From Streptomyces sp. NBC_00190 (lineage in GTDB: Bacteria; Actinomycetota; Actinomycetes; Streptomycetales; Streptomycetaceae): 64,000 bases of DNA. A program made the translations under genes and the position numbers. The stretch is from the NCBI RefSeq assembly GCF_036203305.1, contig NZ_CP108131.1, forward strand, positions 2,976,001 through 3,040,000. Reading direction: 5' to 3'. This document shows, piece after piece, positions 18,301-27,722 of this stretch. Position 1 is the first letter of the stretch, and every line of letters begins with the position of its first letter. The notes beneath the pieces are model-generated. The model was not told the DNA's origin, searched no databases, and saw only the letters and a program-made list of their open reading frames with translations.

Positions 18301-18639
18301 GGCTCCTCCGCCGACGGCGACTCCGAGGAGGCCGTGAGCCTGGCCGACCCGGCCGCAGGTACCTACACCGTCAAGGTGATCGGCTACGCGATCCCGTCCG
18401 GCTCCACCACGTACGACTACCGCGACGTGTACTTCTCGGACGCCCTGGGCAACGTCCTGGTCGACGACAGCGCCGCGGTGAACCTCGCCAACGGCGCCAC
18501 CGCGACCGTCTCGGCGAACGTGCAGGTCAACGGCGCGGCCCCCGAAGGCCGGCGACTGTTCGGCCAGGTCCACCTGCTCAACGCCCGCGGCACCGCCGCC
18601 GGCACCGGCTACGTGAAGATCGAGAAGGTCAACCCGTAA
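15316..18639 (+). CDS. Secreted S8 (subtilisin-family) serine protease
   Basis: 1107-residue exported peptidase. Twin Arg/Ala-rich signal peptide at about 1-38 (ARRAARVAAAAGLVAALAATG, cleavage near VFA-AS), a prodomain, and a split catalytic domain: Asp210 (ILDSGVD), His392 (HGTHVAG), oxyanion Asn490 (SAGNEGPG) and Ser588 (GTSMSSPQAAG). A roughly 180-residue insert between Asp and His has two Asp-rich calcium-loop-like segments, DVNRDGD and DTDQDGD. The C-terminal 480 residues look like beta-sandwich/PPC-type domains. The ATG at 15316 is spaced 6 nt from AGGG; the ATG at 15310 abuts it. A terminator follows. Likely extracellular protein degradation. Confidence 0.93.
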   Translation: MTLESPSSIPGARRAARVAAAAGLVAALAATGAAPVFAASGADKPGTNPAVKSADQKIGSADAELLQEAKAKGDATVTVMVATAPGQTKQVADQLDAVQGASVGRTYDKLGYVRATLPTGKAEAALKAAAKLSSVHGIDLRHEIQLPDPRPDTHGESGAVKKTAAETYAAPDKNTPAKNPYNPSFETGAVDFVAKNPQADGRGVTIGILDSGVDVSHPALQKTTTGERKIVDWVTATDPIADGDATWRAQITPVTSTGGTFTAGGQSWKAPEGSFQWSRFSESITANGDMKGDVNRDGDTTDRFGMLYDVAAGTVRVDTDQDGDFTNNEPMKPYKDGYQIGWFGTDNPATDVAERIPFVIEIRKDVPMDPLGGDWVGKKADFVNVGIIESEHGTHVAGITAANSLFGGKMNGEAPGAKIVSSRACTWSGGCTNIALTEGMIDLVVNRGVDIINMSIGGLPALNDGNNARSELYTNLIDTYGVQLVISAGNEGPGVNTIGDPGLADKVISVGAAVSKETWAANYGSGVTKKYNMFPFSSRGPREDGGFTPTITAPGASINTIQTWLPGAPVKEAGYNLPAGYGMLQGTSMSSPQAAGASALLISAAKQQKIALTPASLRTALTSSAKKIEDVPAHAQGSGLINVIGAWESIQRGAKANDFTVKAPVDTAIDQFLKNPGFGTGLYDREGGLKVGQKKVYNVVVTRTTGVKYGTRHNLSWRNNDGTFKVIGGYDYVTLPLNKPVTIKVEANAKSGGVHSGILQLDDETTEGIDKQILTTVVAATPLATPSFALSDTSSVQRNSHKSYFVTVPAGAKTLEVALGGLAAGSQTRFISIHPYGVGVEDSATTQCYPNYDNPANKCRPDLRSYADPQPGVWEIEVESRRTSPLLDNPFKLDVSVLGAAFNPEVAELAEVKVGTPAPVQWAIRNEASAISGGKLQGGQLGSAKVAVPTIATGETQTSEVTIGAGVSRLDISIGKVSDTAADLDLEVYKDGVKVGSSADGDSEEAVSLADPAAGTYTVKVIGYAIPSGSTTYDYRDVYFSDALGNVLVDDSAAVNLANGATATVSANVQVNGAAPEGRRLFGQVHLLNARGTAAGTGYVKIEKVNP

Positions 18640-18653
18640 CGGCGACCGCCTGA

Positions 18654-19976
<1,323 letters not shown>

Positions 19977-19986
19977 TCCCGGTCGT

Positions 19987-20029
19987 ACGGCTGAGGGGCG
20001 GCACCGTGACGGTGCCGCCCCTCAGCCGT
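19987..20029. terminator. Bidirectional terminator hairpin
   Basis: Perfect 19-bp stem (19987-20005 / 20011-20029) with a 5-nt loop between convergent asd and the DUF1203 gene. Confidence 0.87.
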
Positions 20030-20030
20030 G

Positions 20031-20531
20031 TCAGGGCCTGCGCACCTCGAAGAGGAAGCAGCCGAACTCGACGGCCCGCACGTGCACGAGGGCCACCTCG
20101 GGATCGGCGAACGCCTCGTCGAGGGCGCGGTCGACGACGCCGTCCGGCTCCTCGCCGAGTTCCAGCACCCGGCCCCCGAGGATGTGCCCCCGGGCGCTGT
20201 ACCGCCGGGCGGTGCGCCGCACGCCCGGCCCGGCGAACGGATACGCTCCGCCGCCCGCCGGACCGCCGCAGTCCTCCGCGTGGATGAAGACGGGCCCCTG
20301 CTCGTCGTACGCGCCCGGGTCCGCGCCGGCCGCGGCGGCCCAGCGCCGCAGTGGTGCGTACGAGACGAGCGCGATCCGCTCACCGGCGGCACTCGGCCGC
20401 AGGCAGCACCTCAGCGGCGCGCCGCCCTCCTCGTCGGTGTACGGGACGCGGCCGCGCCCCGCGTCGTCACGTGCCCGGAGCTCCGCGAGCGCCGCCGCCC
20501 CGATGGGCCTTGCCTTATGTCCGATGCTCAT
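20031..20531 (-). CDS. DUF1203-family protein
   Basis: 166-residue protein without signal peptide or TM segment. Recognised by the pattern of this uncharacterised family: LRCCLRPSAAGERIALVSYAPL, GPVFIHAEDC and RAVEFGCFLFEVRRP at the C-terminus. Conserved Cys and His (RCCL, FIHAEDC) could bind metal, but nothing is known. The ATG at 20531 (MSIGHKARPI) is the most likely start, inside a much longer antisense reading frame that is a shadow of pepN. Divergent from pepN 2. Confidence 0.8.
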   Translation of the reverse strand: MSIGHKARPIGAAALAELRARDDAGRGRVPYTDEEGGAPLRCCLRPSAAGERIALVSYAPLRRWAAAAGADPGAYDEQGPVFIHAEDCGGPAGGGAYPFAGPGVRRTARRYSARGHILGGRVLELGEEPDGVVDRALDEAFADPEVALVHVRAVEFGCFLFEVRRP

Positions 20532-20669
20532 GCCCACCAGGGTCCCCGCGGGCGGCGGCCCTGTCCGGCAGGTTTCCGACCTCGCGTTCGCCCGTGGATT
20601 ACTCCGCCACGGTGGCCCGGGCCTCGTGGAAAGATGACGGACACCGTCACCATCGAAGGAGATGAACGC

Positions 20670-23252
20670 GTGCCAGGCACGAATCTCACCCGTGAAGAGG
20701 CTCAGCAGCGGGCAAAGCTGCTGACCGTCGACTCCTACGAGATCGAACTCGATCTCAGCGGCGCGCAGGAGGGCGGCACGTACCCGTCCGTGACCACCGT
20801 GCGCTTCCAGTCGGCCGAGGCCGGGGCCGAGACCTTCATCGACCTGGTCGCCCCGGCCGTGCACGAGGTCGTCCTGAACGGCAAGGCGCTGGACGTCGCC
20901 GCCGTCTTCCGGGACTCCCGCATCGCGCTGGCGGGTCTCGCCGCCGGATCGAACGAGCTCCGGGTCGTCGCGGACTGCGCGTACACCAACACCGGCGAGG
21001 GCCTGCACCGCTTCGTCGACCCGGTCGACCAGCAGGCCTACCTGTACACCCAGTTCGAGGTGCCGGACGCGCGGCGGGTCTTCGCCAGCTTCGAGCAGCC
21101 CGACCTGAAGGCCACGTTCCAGTTCACCGTGACGGCCCCCGAGGGCTGGACGGTCATCTCGAACTCGCCGACGCCGGAGCCCAAGGACCGGGTGTGGGCC
21201 TTCGAGCCGACCCCGCGCATCTCCTCGTACATCACCGCGCTGATCGTCGGCCCGTACCACGCCGTGCACAGCTCCTACGAGGGCCGGGACGGTCAGTCCG
21301 TGCCGCTCGGCATCTACTGCCGCCCCTCGCTCGCCGAGTTCCTCGACGCGGACGAGATCTTCGACGTGACGCGGCAGGGCTTCGACTGGTTCCAGGAGAA
21401 GTTCGCGTACGACTACCCGTTCGCCAAGTACGACCAGCTCTTCGTGCCGGAGTTCAACGCGGGCGCCATGGAGAACGCGGGCGCGGTCACCATCCGCGAC
21501 CAGTACGTCTTCCGCTCGAAGGTGACGGACGCGTCGTACGAGCTGCGCGCGGAGACCATCCTGCACGAGCTCGCCCACATGTGGTTCGGCGACCTCGTGA
21601 CCATGGAGTGGTGGAACGACCTGTGGCTGAACGAGTCGTTCGCCACCTACACCTCGATCGCCTGCCAGGCCTACGCGGAGGGCTCGAAGTGGCCGCATGC
21701 GTGGACCACCTTCGCCAACTCCATGAAGACCTGGGCGTACCGGCAGGACCAGCTGCCGTCCACCCACCCGATCATGGCGGACATCCGTGACCTGGACGAC
21801 GTCCTGGTCAACTTCGACGGCATCACGTACGCCAAGGGCGCCTCGGTGCTCAAGCAGCTCGTCGCCTACGTCGGCATCGAGCCCTTCTTCAAGGGCGTGC
21901 AGGCGTACTTCAAGGCGCACGCGTTCGGGAACACGCGCCTGTCCGACCTGCTCGGCGCCCTGGAGGAGACCTCCGGCCGCGACCTGACCGCCTGGTCGCA
22001 GGCGTGGCTGGAGACCGCCGGCATCAACATCCTGCGGCCGGAGATCACCACCGACGCCGCCGGTGTCATCACCGCCTTCGCCGTCCGCCAGGAGGCCCCG
22101 GCCCTGCCGGCGGGTGCGAAGGGCGAGCCGGTCCTGCGCCCGCACCGGATCGCGATCGGCCTGTACGAGCTCCAGGACGGCCGCCTCGTGCGCACCGACC
22201 GGATCGAGCTGGACATCGACGGCGCGCTGACGGCGGTGCCGGAGCTCGTGGGCCGCACCCGGCCGGCCGTCGTGCTGCTCAACGACGACGACCTGTCGTA
22301 CGCGAAGGTCCGCCTGGACGAGGCCTCCCTCGCCAACGTCACCGCGCACCTCGGCGACTTCACCGAGTCCCTGCCGCGCGCGCTGTGCTGGGCGTCGGCC
22401 TGGGACATGACGCGCGACGGCGAGCTCGCCACCCGCGACTACCTGGCGCTGGTCCTCACGGGCATCGCCAAGGAGTCCGACATCGGCGTCGTCCAGTCGC
22501 TGCACCGTCAGGTGAAGCTCGCCGTCGACCTGTACGCCGACCCGGCGTGGCGCGAAGAGGGCCTGGCGACCTGGACCGAGGCCACGCTGGAGCACCTGCG
22601 CGCGGCCGAGCCGGGCAGCGACCACCAGCTGGCGTGGGCTCGTGCCTTCGCGGCCACGGCCCGCACCGAGGGCCAGCTGACCTACCTTTCGGCGCTGCTG
22701 GACGGCGCGGCCGAGATCGAGGGCCTGGTCGTCGACACCGAGCTGCGCTGGGCGTTCCTGGAGCGCCTCGCCGCGACGGGTGTCGCCGGTGAGGCGGCCA
22801 TCGCGGCCGAGGTGGAGCGGGACTCCACGGCGGCGGGCGAGCGCCACGCGGCGACCGCCCGGGCCGCGCTCCCGACGGCGGAGGCCAAGGCCGGGGCGTG
22901 GGCCTCGGTGGTGGAGTCCGCCGACCTGCCGAACGCGGTGCAGGAGGCCGTGATCGGCGGCTTCGTCCAGAGCGACCAGCGCGAGCTGCTGGCCCCGTAC
23001 GCCGAGAAGTACTTCGCGGCGGTCAAGGGGGTCTGGGAGACCCGCAGCCACGAGATCGCCCAGCAGATCGCGGTGGGCCTGTACCCGTCCCTGCTGGTCT
23101 CCCAGGAGACTCTGGACGCCACGGACGCCTGGCTGGCCTCGGCCGAGCCGAACGCGGCCCTGCGCCGCCTGGTCTCGGAGTCCCGCTCGGGCGTCGAGCG
23201 TGCGCTGAAGGCCCAGGCGGCCGACGCGGCCGCCGCTGCCGCTCAGGTCTAG
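20670..23252 (+). CDS. pepN: Aminopeptidase N (M1), paralogue 2
   Basis: M1 zinc aminopeptidase, 860 residues, cytosolic, the more canonical of the two PepN genes. GAMENAG; HELAHMWFGDLVTMEWW (His299, Glu300, His303) and WLNESFATY with the third zinc ligand. Sequence is colinear with paralogue 1, with matching blocks such as GEGLHRFVDPVD and PSTHPIMADIRDLDD. The GTG at 20670 (V/MPGTNLTREEA) lies 8 nt from AAGGAG and aligns with the other paralogue; an in-frame ATG at 20634 would add twelve residues but has a poor ribosome site. Followed by a repeated-type hairpin at 23271. Confidence 0.95.
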   Translation: MPGTNLTREEAQQRAKLLTVDSYEIELDLSGAQEGGTYPSVTTVRFQSAEAGAETFIDLVAPAVHEVVLNGKALDVAAVFRDSRIALAGLAAGSNELRVVADCAYTNTGEGLHRFVDPVDQQAYLYTQFEVPDARRVFASFEQPDLKATFQFTVTAPEGWTVISNSPTPEPKDRVWAFEPTPRISSYITALIVGPYHAVHSSYEGRDGQSVPLGIYCRPSLAEFLDADEIFDVTRQGFDWFQEKFAYDYPFAKYDQLFVPEFNAGAMENAGAVTIRDQYVFRSKVTDASYELRAETILHELAHMWFGDLVTMEWWNDLWLNESFATYTSIACQAYAEGSKWPHAWTTFANSMKTWAYRQDQLPSTHPIMADIRDLDDVLVNFDGITYAKGASVLKQLVAYVGIEPFFKGVQAYFKAHAFGNTRLSDLLGALEETSGRDLTAWSQAWLETAGINILRPEITTDAAGVITAFAVRQEAPALPAGAKGEPVLRPHRIAIGLYELQDGRLVRTDRIELDIDGALTAVPELVGRTRPAVVLLNDDDLSYAKVRLDEASLANVTAHLGDFTESLPRALCWASAWDMTRDGELATRDYLALVLTGIAKESDIGVVQSLHRQVKLAVDLYADPAWREEGLATWTEATLEHLRAAEPGSDHQLAWARAFAATARTEGQLTYLSALLDGAAEIEGLVVDTELRWAFLERLAATGVAGEAAIAAEVERDSTAAGERHAATARAALPTAEAKAGAWASVVESADLPNAVQEAVIGGFVQSDQRELLAPYAEKYFAAVKGVWETRSHEIAQQIAVGLYPSLLVSQETLDATDAWLASAEPNAALRRLVSESRSGVERALKAQAADAAAAAAQV

Positions 23253-23270
23253 GGGCCCCGAACCCCCGCG

Positions 23271-23319
23271 CCTCAAACGCCGGCGAGGCTGGAAGATCCA
23301 GCCCGCCCGGCGTTTGAGG
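23271..23319. repeat. Streptomyces-type palindromic intergenic repeat
   Basis: Arms CCTCAAACGCCGG (23271-23283) and CCGGCGTTTGAGG (23307-23319) enclose an inner GGCTGGA/TCCAGCC stem. Hairpins with CTCAAACGCCGG...CCGGCGTTTGAG arms recur between genes in many Streptomyces genomes (from memory). It may also terminate pepN 2. Confidence 0.75.
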
Positions 23320-23451
23320 GCACGGGCGCGGAGCGCACGTACGGGGTCCGGGGCGGAGCCGCGGGGAAACGGCGAAAGGGCGGAGCGGGGAGACGGCTCC
23401 GCGCAGCGGCGGCCCGCACCCCGCGGTCGGGGTCCGGCGGGCGCGCAGGCG

Positions 23452-24354
23452 TCACCGCCGGGCCGACGCCGCCTCGCGCAGGGCCGTCAGGACGTGGGCC
23501 AGCGCGGGAGCGGACTCGGCGCCGCGCCGGACCGCCGCGATCACGTGCCGGGTCGGGCGGTCACCGGCGAGCACCCGTACCACTGCCCCCGAGGCACGGC
23601 TCGACACCATGCGGGGGACCAGCGCCACGCCCATCCCCGCCTCGACCATGGCCAGGATCGCGGTCCAGCCGGACGCCGAGTGCGCCTGCTCTGGGACGAA
23701 GCCCGCGGCCTCGCAGGCACCCCGGGCGATCTCCGACCAGGGGTCGCTGCCCCCGTAGATCCAGGGGTCGCCGGACAGGTCCGCCAGCCGCAGCTCCGGC
23801 GCGGCCGCCAGCGGATGGCCCGGCGGGAGCGCCACGTCCAGCGGGTCCTCCAGGAGCGGCACCCGGGTGAACCGGGGATCCCGGGCGGTCGGTGCGTGGG
23901 CCGCCAGTGACAGCGCCACGTCCACGGCTCCGGCCGACAGCAGCTCGTACGACTCCGCCGCCTCCGTCTCCCGCACCCGGATCTCCACCCCGGGGTGCGA
24001 CCGCCGCAGCGCCGCCACCGCCGGAACGACGAGCGCCGGCACTGCGGTGGAGAAGGCGCCGACCCGCACCTCCCCCGCGTCCCCGGCGAGATAGTCGGCC
24101 AGTTCCGCGTCGGCCCGCTCCAGCTGCGCGAACACCGCCTCCACGTGCCGCAGTACGAGATGCGCGGCGTCGGTGAGACGGACCCTGCGGCCCTGCGCCT
24201 CCAGCAGCACCACCCCCAGCTGGCGGGCGAGGTTCGTCAGCTGCTGCGAAACGGCCGAGGGCGTCATGTGCAGCGCCTCGGCCGTCGCGGTCACGGTCCC
24301 CTGTTCGGCGAGGGTCCGCAGGATCCGCAGCTTCTTGATGTCCCACTCGGTCAT
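23452..24354 (-). CDS. LysR-family transcriptional regulator
   Basis: 300 residues. N-terminal winged HTH (LRILRTLAEQGTVTATAEALHMTPSAVSQQL), a linker helix, and the C-terminal periplasmic-binding-like effector domain (VRVGAFSTAVPALVVPAVAAL, GMGVALVPRMV). Start taken at the ATG giving MTEWDIKKL; a GTG at 24378 is in frame but would overlap the upstream gene. It lies 10 bp downstream of the second EamA exporter on the same strand, so it is the last gene of the efflux operon. The effector is unknown. Confidence 0.87.
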   Translation of the reverse strand: MTEWDIKKLRILRTLAEQGTVTATAEALHMTPSAVSQQLTNLARQLGVVLLEAQGRRVRLTDAAHLVLRHVEAVFAQLERADAELADYLAGDAGEVRVGAFSTAVPALVVPAVAALRRSHPGVEIRVRETEAAESYELLSAGAVDVALSLAAHAPTARDPRFTRVPLLEDPLDVALPPGHPLAAAPELRLADLSGDPWIYGGSDPWSEIARGACEAAGFVPEQAHSASGWTAILAMVEAGMGVALVPRMVSSRASGAVVRVLAGDRPTRHVIAAVRRGAESAPALAHVLTALREAASARR

Positions 24355-24364
24355 GGGCCCGAAC

Positions 24365-25291
24365 CTACCGCCGGGCACCCAGGCCCACTCCGCCCAGGAT
24401 CAGCGCCATGCAGAGCAGCTGCGCCGGTCCGGTCGCCTCGCCGAGGAGCAGGAAGCCGAGGATCGCCACGCAGACCGGCTGGAGGTAGTAGACGACTCCG
24501 GCACGGGCCGCTCCGATGATCGAGATGGCCTTGTTCCAGGCGAAGAAGGCGACCGCCGAGGAGAACACGCCGACGTACAGGAGGGGTCCGACCGTTCCGG
24601 CGGTGAGCTCGAACCCGCCCTGGACGGAGAGGGAGACGGCGTAGACCGGTGCCAGCATCAGCGCGCCGAGCACGAAGGTGGTGATCAGGAAGGCCAGGCC
24701 GCCCAGTTCGGCGGGCTTGCGCTTGAGCAGTGCGCTGTACGTGGCGAAGGAGAGGGCGGCGGCGAACATCCACAGGTCTCCGGCACCGAAGTCGAAGCCG
24801 AGGGAGCCGTCGCCGACCAGCAGCAGCACGCCGAGGGCGGCGAGCAGCAGGCCCAAGGTGCGCCGGGCGCCGAGCCGTTCGCCGCCGAGGCGGGCGTAGA
24901 GCGCCATGACGACCGGCGAAGCGGCCATGATCATGCCCATGTTGGAGGCGGAGGTGGTCAGGCCGGCCTGGTGCACGAGGGTGTTGTAGAGGGCGACGCC
25001 GAACAGGGCGGCGAGGGCGATGAAGCCGAGGTGCTTGACGATCAGGGCCCGCTGCTGCCAGGCCTGACGGGCGGCGAAGGGGGCGACCGCGAGGGTGGCG
25101 ATGATCCAGCGCCAGAAGACCGCCTGGACGGGCGGAACGCTGTCGGCCATCCCCCGGGTGGCGACGAAGCTGCCGGACCAGACGACCGTCGCGAGCAGGG
25201 CGAGGAGTACGCCGAGTCCGGCCGCCCCCTTCTTCCCCGGCGCTGCCGGCTTGCCTTGCGAAACGGCGCGGACGCGGTCCATGACGGCCAC
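24365..25291 (-). CDS. EamA/DMT-family exporter (second in operon)
   Basis: 308 residues, ten predicted TM helices in two EamA repeats (GLGVLLALLATVVWSGSFVATRG; GDLWMFAAALSFATYSALLKR). Drug/metabolite transporter superfamily, likely exporting an amino acid or small metabolite. GTG start. It sits 42 bp after the first EamA gene and 10 bp before lysR, an operon arrangement. Substrate unknown. Confidence 0.85.
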   Translation of the reverse strand: MAVMDRVRAVSQGKPAAPGKKGAAGLGVLLALLATVVWSGSFVATRGMADSVPPVQAVFWRWIIATLAVAPFAARQAWQQRALIVKHLGFIALAALFGVALYNTLVHQAGLTTSASNMGMIMAASPVVMALYARLGGERLGARRTLGLLLAALGVLLLVGDGSLGFDFGAGDLWMFAAALSFATYSALLKRKPAELGGLAFLITTFVLGALMLAPVYAVSLSVQGGFELTAGTVGPLLYVGVFSSAVAFFAWNKAISIIGAARAGVVYYLQPVCVAILGFLLLGEATGPAQLLCMALILGGVGLGARR

Positions 25292-25333
25292 TGTGTGTTT
25301 CCCCCTCGGGGTCGTTGTCCGTTGTCGAGGGGA

Positions 25334-26275
25334 CTACCGTCGCACCCGCTCATCGCCCAGGTCCATCGAAATGTTTCGATCGATCTGTTCAGCTGAACTG
25401 AAAGATTCCGCCTTCCCGGCCGTACGGGCGGCAGCGAGCTGACCGGCGACGGTGGCTCCGAAGGCGATCGCCATGCCCACCAGCTGTACCGGGGTCAGCG
25501 CCTGCCCGAGGGCGGCCCAGCCGATGACGGCGGCGGTGAGCGGGGAGAGCGGCGAGAGCAGGGTGACCGAGGTGGCGCTGAGCTGCCCGATGCCGCGGAA
25601 CCAGAGCCAGTACGCGATACCGGTGTTGATCAGCATCATGTAGCCGTAGCCGAGGAAGGCCTTGCCGTCGAGCACGGGCGGCGCCCCTTCGACGAGCGCG
25701 GCGACCGGGATGATGACCAGACCGCCCGCGACGAGCTGCCATCCGGCCACGGCCAGCGGGCCCACGCCCTCGGGGCGGCCCCAGCGCTTGGCCATGACCG
25801 TGCCCGCGCCCATGGAGGCGGAGGAGATCACGCCGGCGACGATGCCGACGAGGTCGAGTCTGGCCTCGGCGGTGAGGACGACCATGCTCACGCCGAACGC
25901 CCCCGCGACGGCGGCGAGTACGGTGCGCAGTCTCGCCCGTTCCCCGAGGACGAGGGCGGCGAGTCCTATGACGAACAGCGGGCCGACGGAGCCGAGCACG
26001 GCCGCGACCCCGCCGGGCAGGCGGTAGGCGGAGAGGAACAGCAGTGGGAAGAAGGCGCCGATGTTGAGGGTGCCGAGGACGGCGGACCTCCACCACCACC
26101 GGCCCTGGGGCAGGGTGCGGGCCAGGGCGGTCAGCAGCAGTCCGGCGGGCAGGGCCCGCATCACCCCGGTGAACAGGGGCCGGTCGGGCGGGAGCAGCTC
26201 GGTGGCCACGAAGTAGGTCGAACCCCAGGAGACGGGGGCGAGGGCGGTCAGGGCGACGGTGGCGAAACGCTTCAT
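25334..26275 (-). CDS. EamA/DMT-family exporter (first in operon)
   Basis: 313 residues with two EamA repeats and about ten TM helices (FATVALTALAPVSWGSTYFVATELLPPDRP; GIVAGVISSASMGAGTVMAKRWG). The WGSTYFVATELLPPDRPLFTG start is typical of a YedA/PagO-like branch. It differs clearly from the second EamA gene, so the pair is not a recent duplication. Preceded by a 34-nt pure purine run in the gap after the MFS gene. Confidence 0.85.
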   Translation of the reverse strand: MKRFATVALTALAPVSWGSTYFVATELLPPDRPLFTGVMRALPAGLLLTALARTLPQGRWWWRSAVLGTLNIGAFFPLLFLSAYRLPGGVAAVLGSVGPLFVIGLAALVLGERARLRTVLAAVAGAFGVSMVVLTAEARLDLVGIVAGVISSASMGAGTVMAKRWGRPEGVGPLAVAGWQLVAGGLVIIPVAALVEGAPPVLDGKAFLGYGYMMLINTGIAYWLWFRGIGQLSATSVTLLSPLSPLTAAVIGWAALGQALTPVQLVGMAIAFGATVAGQLAAARTAGKAESFSSAEQIDRNISMDLGDERVRR

Positions 26276-26344
26276 GGTGATGGCTCCTCGATCGGGTGAG
26301 GAAGAGGGGAGGGAGGAAGGAGAAGGAGGAACGGCGGGAGCGGC

Positions 26345-27616
26345 TCAGGCGGCGGCGTGCGCCGGCACGCGCGGGGCGGCGGCCGACGGCTGCGCGTACA
26401 CGGCCCCGGCGGGCAGGTGCCGTTCCAGCCGGAGCAGCGCGAGGGCGGCGCCGAGCGCGGCGACGGTCAGGACGGCCCAGGGCAGGCGGCCGTCGACCGA
26501 GAGCAGCGCGGTGAAGAGGGAGGGCGCCAGGGCGCCGGCCAGCGAGTAGGACAGCTGGTAGGTGGCCAGGTAGCGGCCGCGGACGGCTTCGGGTGCCGCG
26601 GAGACCGACAGGGCGCCCCCGGAGGGGCTGTGCACCAGTTCGCCGACGGTGTAGACGACGACGATGAACAGCAGGGCGACGAGTGTGACGCCCTGGCCGG
26701 GGCGGAGCGTCCCGAGCACGATCTGCCCGACGAAGGCGGCGGCGAAGAGCAGTGCGCCGAGGGCCGCGGAGCGGGTGCGGCGGGCGCCGGAGCGGCGGAC
26801 CCGGCCCGCGATCAGGACGCCGACACCCGCGCACAGGACGGTGTTGACGGTGAACGCGGCTCCGGTGAGGGAGTCGGGGGCCGTCAGCCAGGTGGAGAGG
26901 TAGAGCGGGAAGAGCACGGAGAGGGCGGAGTACCCCAGCGCGGTGAGGAAGTTGGCGGCGGTGAGCCCGAGGAAGGGCCGGTCCCGCAGCACCGTCCGGT
27001 AGCCGGCGGGCGCCCGCCCCGGGGCGCCGGCCGCGGCCGCGCGCACCGGGCGGACCCGGCCGACGAGCAGTCCGGCGAGGGCGAAGGCCAGGGAGTTGGC
27101 CCAGGCGGTGTACGTGAATCCGCCGGTGCCCCACAGCGCCAGCACCCCGGACACGAGCAGGGCGCCCGCGCCCATCCCGGCGTTCTGCAGGGCCCGGGTG
27201 GAGGCCTGGAGCCGGTCGCGGGCGGCGCCGTGCGCGACCTCCCCGATCAGGGACTGCTGGACGACGCCGAAGGACCGGTCGGCGAGGGCGGTGACGAGGG
27301 CGACCGCGGCGAAGGCGGGCAGGGAGCCCGCGAGGGGATAGAGGGCGAAGCCGAGCGCCCGTATCCCGTAGAGCACCAGGTTGACGTTCTTGGCGCCGAA
27401 CCGGTCGACGGCCGTGCCGGCCAGCGGCATGAAGGCCAGCCCGGCCACCCCGGTGACGGTCATGACCAGGCCGACCAGGGTGAAGGAGAGCCCCGTCACG
27501 TGGTGGAAGAAGACCAGCGAGAACGGGACGTACATGCCGATCCCGACCGAGCTGATCCCGATGCCGAGGAGCAGGGACCGCTCCCCCGCCACCCGTACCT
27601 CGCCGACTGCCTTCAT
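26345..27616 (-). CDS. MFS transporter
   Basis: 423-residue major facilitator with about twelve TM helices. The loop motif GTAVDRFGAKNV after TM2 corresponds to the MFS A-motif, and the central loop is Arg/Ala-rich. Probably a drug or metabolite exporter. First gene of a four-gene minus-strand set (MFS, EamA, EamA, LysR); gaps 69, 42 and 10 bp. The operator palindrome lies 30 bp upstream of its ATG, so the divergent MarR protein is the likely repressor. Confidence 0.87.
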   Translation of the reverse strand: MKAVGEVRVAGERSLLLGIGISSVGIGMYVPFSLVFFHHVTGLSFTLVGLVMTVTGVAGLAFMPLAGTAVDRFGAKNVNLVLYGIRALGFALYPLAGSLPAFAAVALVTALADRSFGVVQQSLIGEVAHGAARDRLQASTRALQNAGMGAGALLVSGVLALWGTGGFTYTAWANSLAFALAGLLVGRVRPVRAAAAGAPGRAPAGYRTVLRDRPFLGLTAANFLTALGYSALSVLFPLYLSTWLTAPDSLTGAAFTVNTVLCAGVGVLIAGRVRRSGARRTRSAALGALLFAAAFVGQIVLGTLRPGQGVTLVALLFIVVVYTVGELVHSPSGGALSVSAAPEAVRGRYLATYQLSYSLAGALAPSLFTALLSVDGRLPWAVLTVAALGAALALLRLERHLPAGAVYAQPSAAAPRVPAHAAA

Positions 27617-27645
27617 GTCGTCCCCCCACCAGAATCGCTTGCTTG

Positions 27646-27687
27646 AAAGTAGCTTAGCCTTAAGCTACTTTTCGTCAAGCTACTTTC
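27646..27687. promoter_or_regulatory. MarR-type operator palindrome
   Basis: Perfect inverted repeat AAAGTAGCTTA-gcct-TAAGCTACTTT (27646-27656 / 27661-27671), plus a third half-site AAGCTACTTTC at 27677-27687. It is AT-rich against its surroundings and lies between the divergent MFS and MarR genes. Confidence 0.75.
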
Positions 27688-27722
27688 TTGCGAACGACCG
27701 ATCGGAGCCGGATACTCCAGCC

